A DNA stretch of 64,000 nt from Trichopria drosophilae (GCA_030407085.1 CM059586.1:28879501-28943500); one strand, 5' to 3'. Numbered from the stretch's first letter, positions 25,453-38,300 are shown. A program made the numbers and translations. Notes: generated by a model from the letters alone, not told the origin.

Positions 25453-25618
25453 GGCTATCCATAAACTTCGTTATCTTTTTAGGGGAGGGGGGGGGGGGTG
25501 TCGGCCAAGAACTACGGTCTGCATAAAATGTGTCTATAAAAATCATAAAACTGCCTGCGGAGGGGGGGGGGGGGGTCAAAAATGCCAAAAAAAGGTCTAC
25601 GTAGTTTATGGATGGCCC
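25453..25618. mobile_element. Short MITE with CCATCCATAAACT termini and G-runs
   Basis: GGCTATCCATAAACTTCGT at the left and ACGTAGTTTATGGATGGCC at the right are inverted repeats. Each arm carries a long G run (about 25482-25498 and 25562-25575). Termini of the form GGCCATCCATAAACTACGT are, as far as I recall, widespread among arthropod MITEs. Confidence 0.75.
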
Positions 25619-25939
25619 CTGAGGCTCTTTATTTAAATAAAAAAAAACATGGGGCTGCTTTACTTTACCGTAAAATTTGGCATTGCATTTTCACTTTGGG
25701 CGTTTAACTAGCCTTGAATGAGTGTTTTTATGCAATTAGAACCTTCGAATATTCCTTTTAAAGGGATTCGTAGCTACTTGGCCGGTTTCAAGGCATATTC
25801 AGAGCCCTAAATGATCCTTAAATTTCTACTGTATCTCATTTTTGTTAAACCGCGTTTTTGTCCGTTTTCTAGTATGCGGATATTTGGACCCTGAAATGAG
25901 CCTTAAATTCATACCACAAAAGATTGTTTATAAAACATG

Positions 25940-26199
25940 CAGTAGAGTCCCGGTATATTTGCCCGCTCGGTTCCTCGCCTTCCCCTCCCGTCTCTTTATA
26001 TTTGTCAAAAGATGGGAGCGCCGCTTCTCCCACTCACCGCAGTCCCATTATGTTCGTGACGTCACAGCAGGCCCTGCCTGAGGCCGCAGCCCGCAAGGTG
26101 GGGGAAAAAGAGAGGGGTAACAGACAAATATAACGGGACGGAAGTGGACAAATATACTGGGATGCAAATATAGCGGGATGCAATTATACAGGGACTGTA
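25940..26199. mobile_element. TA-flanked MITE carrying a CRE palindrome, copy B (inverted)
   Basis: CAGTAGAGTCCCGGTATATT at the left and GGGACTGTA at the right. It is the reverse orientation of copies A, C and D, with TGACGTCA at 26057-26064. The left part is well preserved and the right part carries extra short repeats (ATAGCGGGATGCAA). Confidence 0.85.
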
Positions 26200-27554
26200 T
26201 TTTGCTTGTTTTCTCGCTTCCAGCGGTAAAGTTAGCAGGCCCATATGTTTTTTTTATTTTAATAAAGGGCTAAATTTGGCATGAGGGGCCTTAAATGAAC
26301 CTCAAATAATGTGACAGGTTACCTAATTGTCATATGTACTATGAAGGTGTCTTTTTACAATATGTACAGAAGAATACAAGGTTTCTAATGTATTTTGAAT
26401 AAGTAAATATTGCCAAACATTTTAAATTATTTCTTAATTTTTTAGCTCAAAAATAAGATGTATAATAATGGAAAAAACTGTATATAAAGACACTCAAGAA
26501 AATATTTTTCATATCGTTTTTTACTCCGTTTAGCATTATATGAATTTTAAAATAATAGAAATTAATGTTAATTTGTATGTAATGTAATTTTTAATGTATA
26601 CTTTAAAATATATGAACAGAAGTGTTAAACGGAGAAAATAGAATATGTATATATATTACAACATAACACGTCATTCATTCGTGACATCAGTAATTACGGT
26701 AAAAACTTATCAGCAATTGCGGTAACAGTAGTAAACGAGGAATCCTGCATTTAAATATGTATATTTCCGTATTTATTATTTCACAGAGTTAACTAATTAG
26801 TAATTAATGGAAGGTCGTTGCTTGGTCATGTAAACATTTTTATTTATTTGATATTTTTGTAAACAATTTCTTATGAGTACTTTGTTTCTGTATATTGTTA
26901 TATTAATTTGTTCAATTAAAAGCAAAATGTTTGTTTGTTGACAAAAAATATGGGCAAATTACAACAGAATGTATACCTTAATATATGTATTATTAAATAG
27001 TCTTTGGTGATAGCCTTGAAGAGGACTCATATCAGAGTCAAAACGTTGCTAAATATTTATTTATTATTTGTATTACAAAAACCCTCCAAATTATTGACCC
27101 TTGTTTGTTTTTTTTTCTTCTAATTTTAAAATTTGTATTAAACTCAACCATTTTTATTTTTTATTCTTTATGTGACCGAAAAACATCAAGACTTTAATAA
27201 TATATTAATTTGTAAATCGGCCGAAAATGAAAACCTAATGGAATATATATTTATTGCAAATTTTAATCAATCTGCTGAAAGACAATATAATCAATTGTTA
27301 CAAATAAATTACCTTAAGAAAGATAAGTGAAAGGGGTGTAAATAAGAAATTAAGAATAAAAATGTTTCAAAGGTTAAATATTATATCTTAGATGATAAAA
27401 GTATCAATGTAAGCAAAGTGATAAAGAGGATAAAGGTTAACGTAACAGAGAAAGCGATAAAGCTGCTAAAAATGAGGAAAATGTGATTATGATAAATGAT
27501 AAAGACGATGGATGAATTCAATTACACTTAGACAAACCACTGTCAACCACCATC

Positions 27555-28140
27555 ACACGGAAAAAAAAATAATCCAGTGAAAATTCCTGAACTCGGATGT
27601 TGAAGATTTAAGACAATTTGGAGAAATATTACGATTCAATTAATAGTAAATATCTGAGAACTTGCCAAGAGTCATTTCGGAACTCTACAAGAACATTAAC
27701 CGCAAATGTCAAGAAAAATTTGGAACAATTTAAAAAAGAAAGACAAAAGGAAAAATATAATATTTTTAATTTTACATTTACGCAACTAATATAATAAAAA
27801 ATGTGTACTCCTACGAGGATTCGAACCCGGGTGTGCTGAACGGTAATCATACACTTTAACAAGCTCGACCACTACCGCATTTGAATTTTTAACTATAAAT
27901 AAGGCCAATGCTATGCCTATAGAGAAACCTTTACTGCCCGCATGCGAAATATTTTCGAAGAATTCGAGGATTTTTTCAATGGGTTTCTGAATCACTTTGT
28001 GAAATATATTTCGAGTCATATTGTTCAGAAACGTTTCACATATATTTACCAATAATCATGAGGTTTCCGGCGAACTTTTCTCAAATCATTAACACCCAAA
28101 CGAGTTCCGGGATTTTTACTGGATTATTTTTTTTCGTGTA
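27555..28140. mobile_element. TIR element with tRNA-like core, copy 2
   Basis: This element is similar to 3789-4326 along its length (AATAATCCAGTGAAAATTCC left, GGATTATTTTTTTTCGTGTA right, and AATTTGGAGAAATATTACG shared). The minus strand of about 27811-27890 looks like a whole tRNA: a D-arm/box A-like TAGTGGTCGAGC, then a box B-like GGGTTCGAATCC (complement at 27817-27828). The better-preserved tRNA-like region here shows the element's internal promoter design. Confidence 0.8.
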
Positions 28141-28945
28141 AAAAAATAATGAAACATTTGTTAGAAAAAAAGACCACGTACAAATCACTGATAATCAAAA
28201 TTTGTTTGTTACAAACATATTAAACAAAACATAAATACATTTTTTTCAAGAAAAGTGTTTTTTTTATTTTTTCAAAAAGTCTGAACACACCGACATAAAT
28301 TACATTATACTTTTTATATTTACCAACTTTGTATTTATTTATTATCATTTTAGGATTTGGTTATTCCTTAGCATTATCTAATCTTTCTAAATATTCCGAA
28401 CTATTTTCCTCTTTATTCAAATTATTGCTTTGTTTATTTATTTACATATTTTTATAATATACATTGCAACGGCTTCATTTCATAATTTTTGATTATTTAC
28501 ATTACTTTTTAACGGCACAGAAACTAGTTCCTAGTGACTAGAAGAATAGGGTTGGAAGAAATAGGGCTCCAATAATTGGACCCCTTGAAAGAACATTTTT
28601 TATTCAATTTTTCAATTGCTTTAAAGCCGTGAAACCAAAAATCCAATGCTAAAGCATTCTTATTAATCCAAGAGACTTAATATTTTTTAAATATATTTAT
28701 TCAAATAATGAGAACAATAATTATCAAAAACAAAATAAATATGCGTAAATCAATAACTTACAGACATTATTAATAAGTATTTTAGGGATATATGAAGATT
28801 AATATAAGTTGTTATTACATTTTTTAAAACTTATTTATAAACAATTTATTTATAAATAAATATAGATATGTATACAAGTCTCGTTGCTTGCACAGACAAA
28901 ATAAAAAAAAAATGTTCGTAACTTCATTACAATTAATATAAAATT

Positions 28946-29040
28946 ATGACTAGACAACTTTATTTCCATTATTATTTAATTATTTAAAAAAATACGTAAT
29001 TATATAAATATTAATGTAGGTCAACTTGTCTAGTCATAAC
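28946..29040. repeat. Small inverted repeat
   Basis: TTATGACTAGACAA (28946) and TTGTCTAGTCATAA (29027) form a 14-bp stem around AT-rich DNA. Confidence 0.6.
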
Positions 29041-29463
29041 TTTATATATATAGGCATACTTTTTTGTCTTTATTTTATTTTTAATCGGGGTTACAGTTCG
29101 TTTCTTCTAACATACTTTTTTAATTTTAATTTCAACGATGCCTGCAGAATGTTTATAATTAAACTTCATTTATGAAGTAAACTAACTAGAAAAACCGGTA
29201 TATAAAATTTCAGAGACCAGAGGGTGATCAAATTTGTTCATATCTATAATAATTGTTTTCGCAACGGTCCTAATTTATCTAACCATTTTTTCAGTACATT
29301 CTCCGACCATTTTAAAGGGACATGAAGAAAATTTGTTTATTTTACATACGAAATAGTCCAGTCAATTATAAGTAGGTACATAATGACGCATAGTTGGCCT
29401 CTGTTTTCTGTGGGTTAACATCGTAACTTCTTTTGCGAACCTCTTTAAATCGAAATTTCACTG

Positions 29464-29705
29464 CAGTAGAGTCGCGGTATAATTGCGTCTTGCTATATCT
29501 ACGTCTCAGCATATTTTGCCGATTTCGTCTCGTTATATTTACCTGTCGACGCGTTCTTGTTCCCCCACCTTGCGGGCTGGGGCCTCAAGAAGGGCGTGCT
29601 GTGACGTCACTAACGTAACGCTACTGAGGGGAGTGGGAGAAGCGGCGCTCCCCTTCTTTTGGTAAATATAACGAGACGGAAGGGGAAGACGAGGAACCGA
29701 GCAGG
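29464..29705. mobile_element. TA-flanked MITE carrying a CRE palindrome, copy C (right end lost)
   Basis: It starts CAGTAGAGTCGCGGTATAAT, with TGACGTCA at 29602-29609, and matches copies A and D until GAGCAGGTTAGA, where the right TIR is missing. Confidence 0.8.
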
Positions 29706-30119
29706 TTAGATGGAAACTTTAGATAGCATTTCAATTCATTCACCTCTACTTTTCTATTAATAAATACATTTTTTTGTAACTTTTCGGAACCATTTTCCGG
29801 TGGGGATATCACATGAAAATCGTTTTTTTAACGTTCTTTATCATGATATCAGGAGAAAGCTCGTTAAAAAATTAACAAAATCTATGTGACATTTATTTCT
29901 TTTACCGTTCTGCAAAATGTCGAAACTGGAATTATGCCATAACATTCTTTTATGCCGGTTTAAATTCCATATTAGGCTTTAAATACCTCATTTATTAAAC
30001 AACGAAAAAATAAAAAAAAACATTATTTCAAAAATAGGTGGCTGGCGTGGAATGTCCTACATTTAAAAATTGTCTCAGTGCTTTGTTCGATATTTACTAG
30101 GATTTCCACTTGCGTGTCT

Positions 30120-31080
30120 ACATGTTAATTGAGCTGTTTTCTGGCTATGTCCGCTATCAACGGATTATTATTATGAGATGGCGATGTCGCTATTTCACTC
30201 GCTCTTGTGGTTTTCACGTAAAGAAGAAACTGTTTCCCTACGACCGCAGTGGTATTTCGCATTATTCGAAATAAACTCAAGTCGGAGACACTTGGCTCGA
30301 TTCTCGATTTGGATATTTTCGTTCGTCTCGTCTGCGGCAACTTTCCACGATTGCCATGTAATTACTTGCGAATACCATATACTTGCTAATTTTGAGAAAC
30401 TTAAGATACTAATCAGAGGAAACTTTTGTGGTTTTGCACTATAAATGTTTTGTTCGTTTAATTTAGGAGTGTTATTTCCGGTTCCTTCATGCGTCATTTT
30501 TCAGAGAGAAGTAAAAAACAACTAAATTTAGAATTCATTTAATCGGAAATTCTTTGAAAAAGAAGGTCAAGGTTTCATCACGTTTGGTTTTGCATCCTAA
30601 CGTTTATTCCTCGAGTTAAAAAACATTTATAATCGAAACCAGCAGACAATGGATTTTCTCGATCGGATCATACCGCCCTTGTTTAGCAAATGCAGGATTG
30701 CCTTCGCAATTTTATTTCGATCGACCGTCATGCGTACACATTTTATATCAGACAATGCATAATCGAAAACAGCCGTTATCGATCATCTGCCGATATGCGG
30801 ATATTCGTGGTTGTATAAATTCGCATTCGCAATGAAAAAAGTGGAAGGTTGCAACCGACCAACAGGCGGCGCACAACTACCCGTCCGAGGTCAGACACAT
30901 TTAAATGTGTAATGTGCCAGACGGATAATTTAGATGATTCGACTAGAGATCACATCGAAATAGACCCGGTATTTAGGAACTTGACGAGAATGAAAAGAAA
31001 ATGGGCCATTATTATCGCCACGGGGATTGAGCTGTTCACAGTCTCGTTAGCGACATCTAACTTGTCTTTTGAATTAGGTT
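30120..31080. other. Low-repeat, moderately GC-rich block upstream of the first alternative exon
   Basis: The composition is mixed and mostly free of inverted repeats. A 77-codon + frame (30849-31082) has a C-x2-C and a hydrophobic run (WAIIIATGIELF), but it starts at a non-ATG codon, lacks splice logic and is not recognised. The block is a candidate for regulatory elements governing alternative exon use. Confidence 0.3.
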
Positions 31081-31300
31081 AGGTCTGGTTGTTTGAAGTT
31101 TTTGTAGAAAAAATCTTCTTTATCATTTCTGAGACATCGTCGATGAAGACATCCTTGATGTAGCACTATGATGTTAGGGTAAAACAAAGAGAACTCTCTA
31201 ATTCTCATGTAGATTATTTACTTTTTCAAATAGTAATGAATTAATTTAGTTCAATTTTCGATCGTCATTAAGGAATTACTTAAGCCAAACGCATTCATTA

Positions 31301-31570
31301 TACAGTAGAGTCCCAGTATAATTGTGTCTCGCTATATTTACGTTCGAGCATATTTGTCTTGTTCTGCTTCGTTACATTTGCCTGTAGCCGCTCTCCTTTT
31401 CCCCCTCCTTACGGGCTGGGGCCTCATGAAGGGCCTGCTGTGACGTCACGAGCATAACGGGACTGAGGGGAGTGGGAGAAGTGACGCTCCCTTTCTTTTG
31501 GCAAATATAACGATATGGGAGAGAGGAAGACGTTAAACTGAGTGGTTAAATATACCAGGACTCTACTGTA
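31301..31570. mobile_element. TA-flanked MITE carrying a CRE palindrome, copy D
   Basis: The termini TACAGTAGAGTCCCAGTATA and ACTCTACTGTA are intact. TGACGTCA lies at 31441-31448. It is about 800 bp upstream of the first alternative exon. Confidence 0.9.
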
Positions 31571-31874
31571 CTAATGATAATTAGTGGATTTTGAATTCAC
31601 GATGTTATTAGTAATTTAATTTAATCGGTCAAATTAGTAGAAACATTGTTCATTTGATTTAGTCTGCTCAGGTTGCGAAGTAAATGCAGCACCAAAACAA
31701 GTACACGATATACTATAAAAGCAAGATGTCTCAAAGTCTCGTTTCAAAAGAATCAGACACTAAAATATCTTAAAATGAGACAATTTGAGATGATTTGTTC
31801 TTTACAGTGTATGTAGTTACTTGTTCTACCGATAGTCAACAGTAAGGAAGTATATCGTATACAGCTGTAAAATT

Positions 31875-32042
31875 TGGTGAGCTTCAAAAAACCGAAAAAT
31901 CAAAAAGCTGACAGGGCAAAAAACCGACATTTCCAAAAATGACTGTCCGATTGTAGATGTGTCTATTTTTTTATGTGTTGGCTTTTTGACTGGCGGTTTT
32001 TATGACCTGTCGGCTTTTTCATTTGTCGGTTTTTCGACTGGC
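31875..32042. mobile_element. Small palindromic element of the ACCGACA family
   Basis: GCTTCAAAAAACCGAAAAAT and AAAAAACCGACATTTCC at the left, with mirrored TGTCGGTTTTTCGACTGG at the right. The core is the shared CGATTGTAGATGTGTCTATT. It ends about 310 bp before the first alternative exon. Confidence 0.7.
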
Positions 32043-32353
32043 CCCCTTAAAATAACAACTTTTTATTTTTTGGAGCCTTCCTTCTTACTATTTAAAAGTG
32101 TGTATGAAAATTTTAGTTAAAACATGGTATGTTTATTGATTCGTGAATGAGTTCTTACCCTGATAATATTATTTAAAATTATTTTCGGCTGTTTATTAAA
32201 TTTTTTTGTATCCATATATTGTGCCAAGAGTAATGAAAAAAATGGTCGCGTTTAAGCAGCTCCTCAAATTAGTCGACGATCAAAGCATCGAAATTTGTCG
32301 GTACGTTGTTATGAAAAAAAATAAAAAACAAATTGTTTACAATTGTATGAAAG

Positions 32354-32499
32354 CTGCCTGAACCGCGACGAGTGGTTTCCACCGGAAGGCCCGTACAAAT
32401 GCAACGGTGTGCCGGGATTCTCATGCTGCGATAAAGACTACTGCAACCAGAATTTACGTCCGGTTTTAGAATCCGACGATGCGTTAGAATCGACTCCAG
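32354..32499 (+). CDS. babo: Baboon-like receptor, alternative ectodomain exon, first copy
   Basis: This exon encodes the second half of the ligand-binding domain. AG from the upstream exon plus the first base C makes Ser, followed by CLNRDEWFPPEGPYKC, GFSCCDKDYCNQNLRP and an acidic tail ending ESTP plus a split Gly. Its five Cys (residues 1, 16, 24, 25 and 30 after the junction) complete the ten-Cys three-finger fold. CC-x4-C-N is the hallmark end of type I/II receptor ectodomains. The acceptor (gtatgaaag, AG at 32352-32353) lacks a good pyrimidine tract; the donor CAG/gtattt is good. The exon is 146 nt (1 + 48 codons + 1). It has the same phases as the copies at 39208 and 51765, so it is an alternative to them. 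It has no N-glycosylation sequon, unlike the other two. Its ligand cannot be read from sequence alone. Confidence 0.92.
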
Positions 32500-32782
32500 G
32501 TATTTTCAGTTTTGGCGAGAGTTGGTCATCCATGTGTGTGCTTTTTTTGGCGGGAAAATTATTACAAAAGGCACCCATAAAAAACAGGACAATACACTAA
32601 ACCAGAAACACTTTGGAAGCGTCGAGTTAGCGGATATTGCGGTTTTTTATTCTAGTCAAATATTCTTGAAACATTCATGAATATACATTTTATAAATTGA
32701 AATTTCGGGGTATTTCAAAATAAAATAAATCTTTGTTTACATCTTCATGTCGTGTTTATGTAATAAACAAATAAAAACAATT

Positions 32783-33060
32783 TCAACCCTTACTACTACA
32801 ACGTGGGTCAATATGACCCGAGCCAAAATGACATGATGCTATAATTTTTCCTTAAGTACCTCCATATTTTTATACAAAGTTATGTAAAAAAATAATTAAC
32901 AAAATATTATTATTCGGACTTCAACTTCAAGGTGGAAAGAAGCTTCATGGATTTTTTCAGACTTTTTGAAGCACTTTAGCACCTTTTAAAAGCGCTCGGG
33001 TCATATTGACCCACGTTGTAACCTCAATGGGTCGAAAAAAGTTGTACCAGTAAGGGTTAA
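32783..33060. mobile_element. AACCCTTAC-ended inverted-repeat element
   Basis: CAACCCTTACT and AGTAAGGGTTAA form the ends. An inner perfect repeat ACGTGGGTCAATATGACCCG at 32811 is mirrored near 32998-33017. The GGGTCAATATGACCC word is itself palindromic. The right border is TTAA and the left one is degenerate (TCAA), consistent with an old piggyBac-type insertion. Confidence 0.75.
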
Positions 33061-33385
33061 TGAGGATCTTTGTATTTAAAAACAACTTTATGTTGATCAG
33101 TATTAGGTACTTATTATTACTTCATCATGAACTTTTCCTGCGGTACAAGGAGGAAATATATTTAGTAGAAAAATAGTTAAAATTAGTTTTGGAATGGAAA
33201 GTTGACCAAATTCGAAAAATTATTAAATCTTTTAAATCTGCACAGACAGAAAAATGAAATCATAAAAAAAATTTAAAATAGTTGTAACATATAATAATAG
33301 TAAAATTGATTGAATTTTTATTATGCCTAAGAGGTTATTTTCATTTAATCAATTTTATTGCATCTATTTCACTATTTACGAATGT

Positions 33386-34300
33386 TTAACCCATGAATTC
33401 CGGGAAATGAACATTTTTTAGTTATTTTTCAACCTTCAGTCTCAACAGAAAATAATACGCTCTTTCGATTGTCGTAGTCAAAATTGCATTTAAATTTCTT
33501 CAAAAATCAATATGGCACATTTTAAATAAAAAATGAACAAAATTTCTTTTGTTTTGTTTTTTGTCAATTTGTTTTCGGATCAATAAAGTTGCGGTCTCGA
33601 TGCCTATTCGCAACCAAAAGTGCACAAAATATATGAATTTCAACTAGAAATTTTTTGTTTTGACTTGAATCAACCTAACCTCTTCAAAACGCCAAGATGT
33701 CGAAAAAAGCCTTATTTGATCAATTATGAACATTATTGATGACATTCTTATCCCTAAAATTTAGGTGCAGGGATGTTCGGAATTGCTGATAAGAAATTTA
33801 AAGTTAAATTTTTTAAATTCAAGATAGTGGATCCAGTATGGTGTACCAATATTTGAAAGTCGCAAAAAAAATATGTATTCTTAGGTGTTGGAAGTCGTTC
33901 ATCACAAATTTGAGGATAGATTTTTCAAATTCAAAATGGCGGATCCTATATGGCCATTCAATTTTCCTGAAAGAATTAAAACTCATGCTAGTGATACGAA
34001 TTTCATAAATAATTGGTCAAATAAGGTTGATTTTTCCGACATATTGTCGTTTGGAAGAGGTTAGGTTGATGCGGGGCAAAACAAACAGAATTTTAGTTGA
34101 AGTTTTAAAAACTTTGTGCACTTTTCGTTGCGAATAGGCACCTATTTTGCTTTATATCGACGAAAAAAATTGACAAAAAACGAAAAACTCGAATTTTCGT
34201 TCAAATCTTAGTTAAAATGCGCTAAAAGTCAATATTAATTTTATTTATTGTTGAGAATGAAGGTCGAAAAGTAACTAATAAATCTGCATCTCTCGGATTT
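33386..34300. mobile_element. Foldback element with TTAACCC left end
   Basis: The left border is TTAACCCATGAATTCCGGG. The arms (about 33419-33760 and 33960-34265) pair through CCTATTCGCAAC/GTTGCGAATAGG, AACCTAACCTCTTC/GAAGAGGTTAGGTT and TTATTTGATCAATT/AATTGGTCAAATAA. The loop holds the shared GGATCC-centred word at 33936-33954. The right border is uncertain. Confidence 0.75.
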
Positions 34301-34679
34301 AATTTGTTACTATGATTTTTAACCTAAAAATGCAGTAGATTGGAGGTTATGTACTTTGCTTAACTAACGGAAAATAGTAAACAGAAAAATATTATTATTT
34401 TGTTTACTGCAGCAAAAATGAATTTAATTATTTTTCTAGTGATTTGTTGTTCTTTTGTAAAACTGTTGAATTAACTATATTTTTCTCCGTGTGAAATTAC
34501 AAAATTATTATTATTTATTTTTTATTTTGTTCTCGATTTGGGATGAAAAATGGTAAAAATAAAAGTAACAATGTGTTTAATACAAAATGACGAATGAAAA
34601 ATCTAGTTAAAAACAAAAACACAATGAAATTCTTAATAAAATAAATATTTCGAGATGAAATTCATTACCGTGCGAATAT

Positions 34680-34930
34680 TTTGGATACATAAGGTATAAA
34701 AATGTCGAGATCTACACGCAAATTCTTCTAAGATTCGCTACATCTCTCCAAGGTTCCTTGAGAAAGAGAGAGGGGCCTATAATAACCGCAATATTCCGTT
34801 ATCAGCATCGATGTATCACACGCCGTTAATCGGACAACGACTCACACATACACACGTCATCCACATACATTTACCAAATCGTACACTTTCCATACTAGAG
34901 AGTGTTGACTAAACATATCGCGTGAATAAA
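34680..34930. other. Short low-repeat, GC-richer block
   Basis: It contains GAAAGAGAGAGGGGCC, CATCGATGTATCACACG and ACACATACACACGTCATCC words and no coding frame. Candidate regulatory sequence between the first and second alternative exons. Confidence 0.3.
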
Positions 34931-35112
34931 ATTAATCCTAGGGTAGTCGATACAAAGATTGGTCTCAAAGAAAATAGCTTACTTTTCAAATGGTACAATA
35001 AAAAAATAATTTTGAAAAATGACATAATTTGTTTCATAAAGTCAAATGAAAAAATTCATTTTATATTGGGAAACTTGATCAAATATAGAAATCAAGGAAG
35101 TTTTTTAAAGGA

Positions 35113-35128
35113 GTGCTAGATGGCGTTC
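35113..35128 (+). promoter_or_regulatory. CTCF-like motif
   Basis: GTGCTAGATGGCGTTC resembles the CTCF core in + orientation. Motif match only. Confidence 0.25.
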
Positions 35129-35310
35129 CTATCCAAAAATTAAACTCAAACATTAGTGGAAATATGGATTAATTTGGATCATGTAAGCAGTGGATGAAAG
35201 ATAGCCATAAAATTTGTCAAAAGGGCAAGGAATATAACGATTATGGACTTTTGCCCTTTTTTTGTTTGTAATAGTTATACGACAGTATTTAACCAAATCG
35301 TGCGCGACCT

Positions 35311-35340
35311 TACTTTTGGATTTCAGCGCCATATGGCGGT
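35311..35340 (+). promoter_or_regulatory. Dispersed GGATTTCAGCGCC motif, copy 3
   Basis: TTACTTTTGGATTTCAGCGC is followed by CATATGGCGG. It shares the same leader word as the copies near 17841 and 21714. Confidence 0.4.
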
Positions 35341-38300
35341 CTGAAGAATAACTTTAGATTTACTAGAGGTTTTCTTTCTTGCATTTATTTACATGGAGTT
35401 TTTAGACAATATACGTGAAATTATCAATATAGTTGTAAATCATTTATAGAATATATATAGAATATGCTAACAGTGCAAAAGAAATATTTACTGATGATAA
35501 CAGTATAACAGAGGATAACATACAAGTGCAATGTAAAAATAAGTCACTTTTCAAGGACATTAGGGTCTTATTCATGTAAATTTTAAATTTTGACGAATTT
35601 TAATATGAAATACATACAATAAAACGCTTCTCAACTATTGCACACACAAATTATAATTTTATGTAAGTTATCAGTAGGTTTTTAAGTCAAAGTTCGATCA
35701 AGTTAAATAAATTTTATTTATTGTCCTCCTACTTTTAAGCAGTATTTAAAAGAAAAGTAGCCAATCATTTTGTGGTGGCCTAAAATGATGTATCGACTAC
35801 CCTATATCTAACAATAATTGACTTAATTTTATCCTACGATTTTATTTTATTCTTGATGCGGGTGCAGTTTGTTTCAGTTTCTTTTGATACTCCAATACCG
35901 AGTGAGTGTAAGAAAGATCAGAAAGTGGTCGACGTGTATCAGGCGAGGATTTTAATTTTTCATTTTCCATCCATGAATGAGATTTTTGGAGTCAAACTTT
36001 ATCGTACGAAGAAATGTACTGGAATTTTTTGAAGAAGAATAATCGAAAACCAATTTTTTTAAATTTTCTTAGAGTTATTTATTTGGTCAGTTTTTATAAT
36101 TATTACATTATTTTTATCAATTTTAAGCCTATAAAGTTTAAAATGGAAAAAAAATGATTAGATTTTATGTTGGATTTTGGTGCGAGCTTCAAGTATATCG
36201 AACAAAAGTATTGCTACCGCTGTAAAATGGAGTTATCTGCTGCGAATTTGTCAGACCATATTGACAAAAAGGATTCAGATCATATTTATAGACAAACCTA
36301 TTTACTGTCAGTGCTTAGGCGCCATTCCTTAGACGGAATGGCATTCTGTTGTAATAGTATATTTGGTAACTTTTGTTGTATAAAAATATACAGTTATTTT
36401 TAGTCATAATTAATATAAATATTTTTAAATCTAAATAAACGTATTGTGTTCAATTTAATTTGAAAATTATTATCGTGGAAAATTACGATGTGGAGTAAAA
36501 ATCCGAATCTTTTCTGCAGCAATATAGCTAGTTTTCTTCGTAAAAGTTTAGTCTATGCATAAAAAATAAGAAATTGGACATAATTTGATGTTTTCTAGTT
36601 TTGCACGGCAATAGAAAGAACTTTTTTGGTATTTAAATTGAACAGAAATGATATTTTTTACGTATTTTGTTTCGTAATATTAAAACTACTGAAGACATTT
36701 AAAAAACGTAAATTTTTATTTTTGGGGACTTAATTATCTTCAATTCCACGTTTTGTTCGACCATATTGGACGTTTTTTACTCCAGATCGAACATAAAATG
36801 TAAAGCTACTTTAGAAAAAAAAAATTCATATCTTGAGAACCGACTCAGAACAAAATTTTAACGTGATCTTTTAGTTTTGTGGCTCAAAATACACAAGAAA
36901 AAAATTACAGCTGTAAACTAGTGTAATTGATGTCTTGTGATGAACCAAAAGTATAGGGTCAATTTTTTTTCAAATTTTGAAATTTTTTTATTTTTGTGGT
37001 CGTCGAAAGTTTCCGGGTTGGAGTACCGGTTCATCGAATATCTTAAGTTTGGTCCACATTTGTTCAAAAATCAAAATGTGATTTGGAAAAACTGAAAAAT
37101 CTTCCATCAACCATTGGGTCAATTAAGAATTTCGAACAAATTTGCTAATACTTCTGAATTGTGCAGGTAAATTTCTGACTTTACAAGTAAAACGTTAGGA
37201 AATATTTTTAAAAATGTTTATGTTTACTATTAGCATTGAAATATTTCAAAGAATAATGGAAAAAACTAACAGTAATTTTTTGTAACAAAAAAATGGTACT
37301 TTTTCCCATCGCATTTGATCCTCATAATGTTCAATAAAAGGTTGCAAAAATCCAACTGAAGATAAACTTTTTTCCTCCAGGAATTATATTGATTCAAAAA
37401 GTAAAAAATACGACCTCTTGATTGGTAAATAAAATGATAGTAAAAATAAGAATTTTCTAAATGCTTAAATGTAAATTTTAAGTGGACGAAAAGTTCGCAC
37501 GGAACCTGCATATTATGTCATAAACGATCTGGATCACCTTGAAGAGCGTTCGTATAAAGTACGAATATCCCCTCACTCGCCTCGTACACGTCGACCGAAC
37601 TACTTCCAAATAAAAGCTAATATAAAAAACTATTTTTGTTTGAAATTAAAGATTAAGCTTTTTCTTAAATCGAAATCGAATGTTAATCGTCCTGTTTTTT
37701 CGAAAAAAATATTTCGAATTTGGAAAAAGTACTGAATGGATATTTGAGTGGCTTATAAGATATTTGAAAATTAGCAAATTAAAGAAATTTAAAAAACTAG
37801 ATTTGTGAAGATTTCTTCGCAATTATTGTTTTTGTGCAGCGTATGGCAAACCTGTGATATTGTGTATACTAATTTTGCGAAAGAACGAGCGGCTTGCAAC
37901 TATGCGTTTTTTTAATTTCGTGTGTGTTTTTTGGATTTCGTTCCCCTTCCCGGCGTGGCTTTTTGTTCCATTTAAAGGTTTTATTTTACGAAGAATAGCC
38001 AGTCATGTCGCGGCCACATGAAAGCCGGAACCTATGAAACTATGAACTGCGAAACTATGAAAGGTACACAAATCGGCGTTTGCTAAAAGTGCCGAGTGTG
38101 GCGTTGCACGGTGTTCTATGACCCTTTTTTTTGGTCTGCTGACATCCCGTTTTTTTGTTACTCACTGTTTAGGTTTGTTTGATTTTGAAATAACACGAAT
38201 GAGGGCTATGTCTAACGCGATTTAGGGCCGTGACGTGGAGTTTGTCAGGTTGATTTATTTTTATTTGAAACTGAATCTACGTAGAACACCTATGAAAATT

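Larger units (their letters stand above)
18725..32353 (+). other. babo: Intron between common exon and first alternative exon
   Basis: This intron is about 13.6 kb. It starts gtaatt and ends gtatgaaag. It contains inverted-repeat elements at 19015, 19585, 22741 and 23814, MITEs at 25453, 25940, 29464 and 31301, a tRNA-like element at 27555, a CpG-rich block at 24360-24990 and a low-repeat block at 30120-31080. The stretches 20600-22480 and 26200-27550 are AT-rich with nothing recognisable beyond one CTCF-like motif near 21728. Confidence 0.85.
34939..35804. mobile_element. Segment bounded by TAGGGTAGTCGATACA inverted repeats
   Basis: TAGGGTAGTCGATACA at 34939-34954 is mirrored by TGTATCGACTACCCTA at 35789-35804. 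The interior is AT-rich with a 65-codon frame of no recognisable function and one copy of the GGATTTCAGCGCC motif near 35311. Probably a non-autonomous DNA element. Confidence 0.65.

Noticed and set aside
27805..27895. Functional tRNA gene on the minus strand
   Set aside because: The acceptor stem cannot be closed convincingly by eye, and the sequence sits at the same place in two copies of a TIR element, so it is a tRNA-derived module.
36167..36403. Frame with C-x2-C and FCC/FCC motifs near a receptor intron, considered as a fourth alternative ectodomain exon
   Set aside because: There is no DYCN box after the Cys pair, no acceptor in the required phase before the first Cys, and no phase-1 donor after it.
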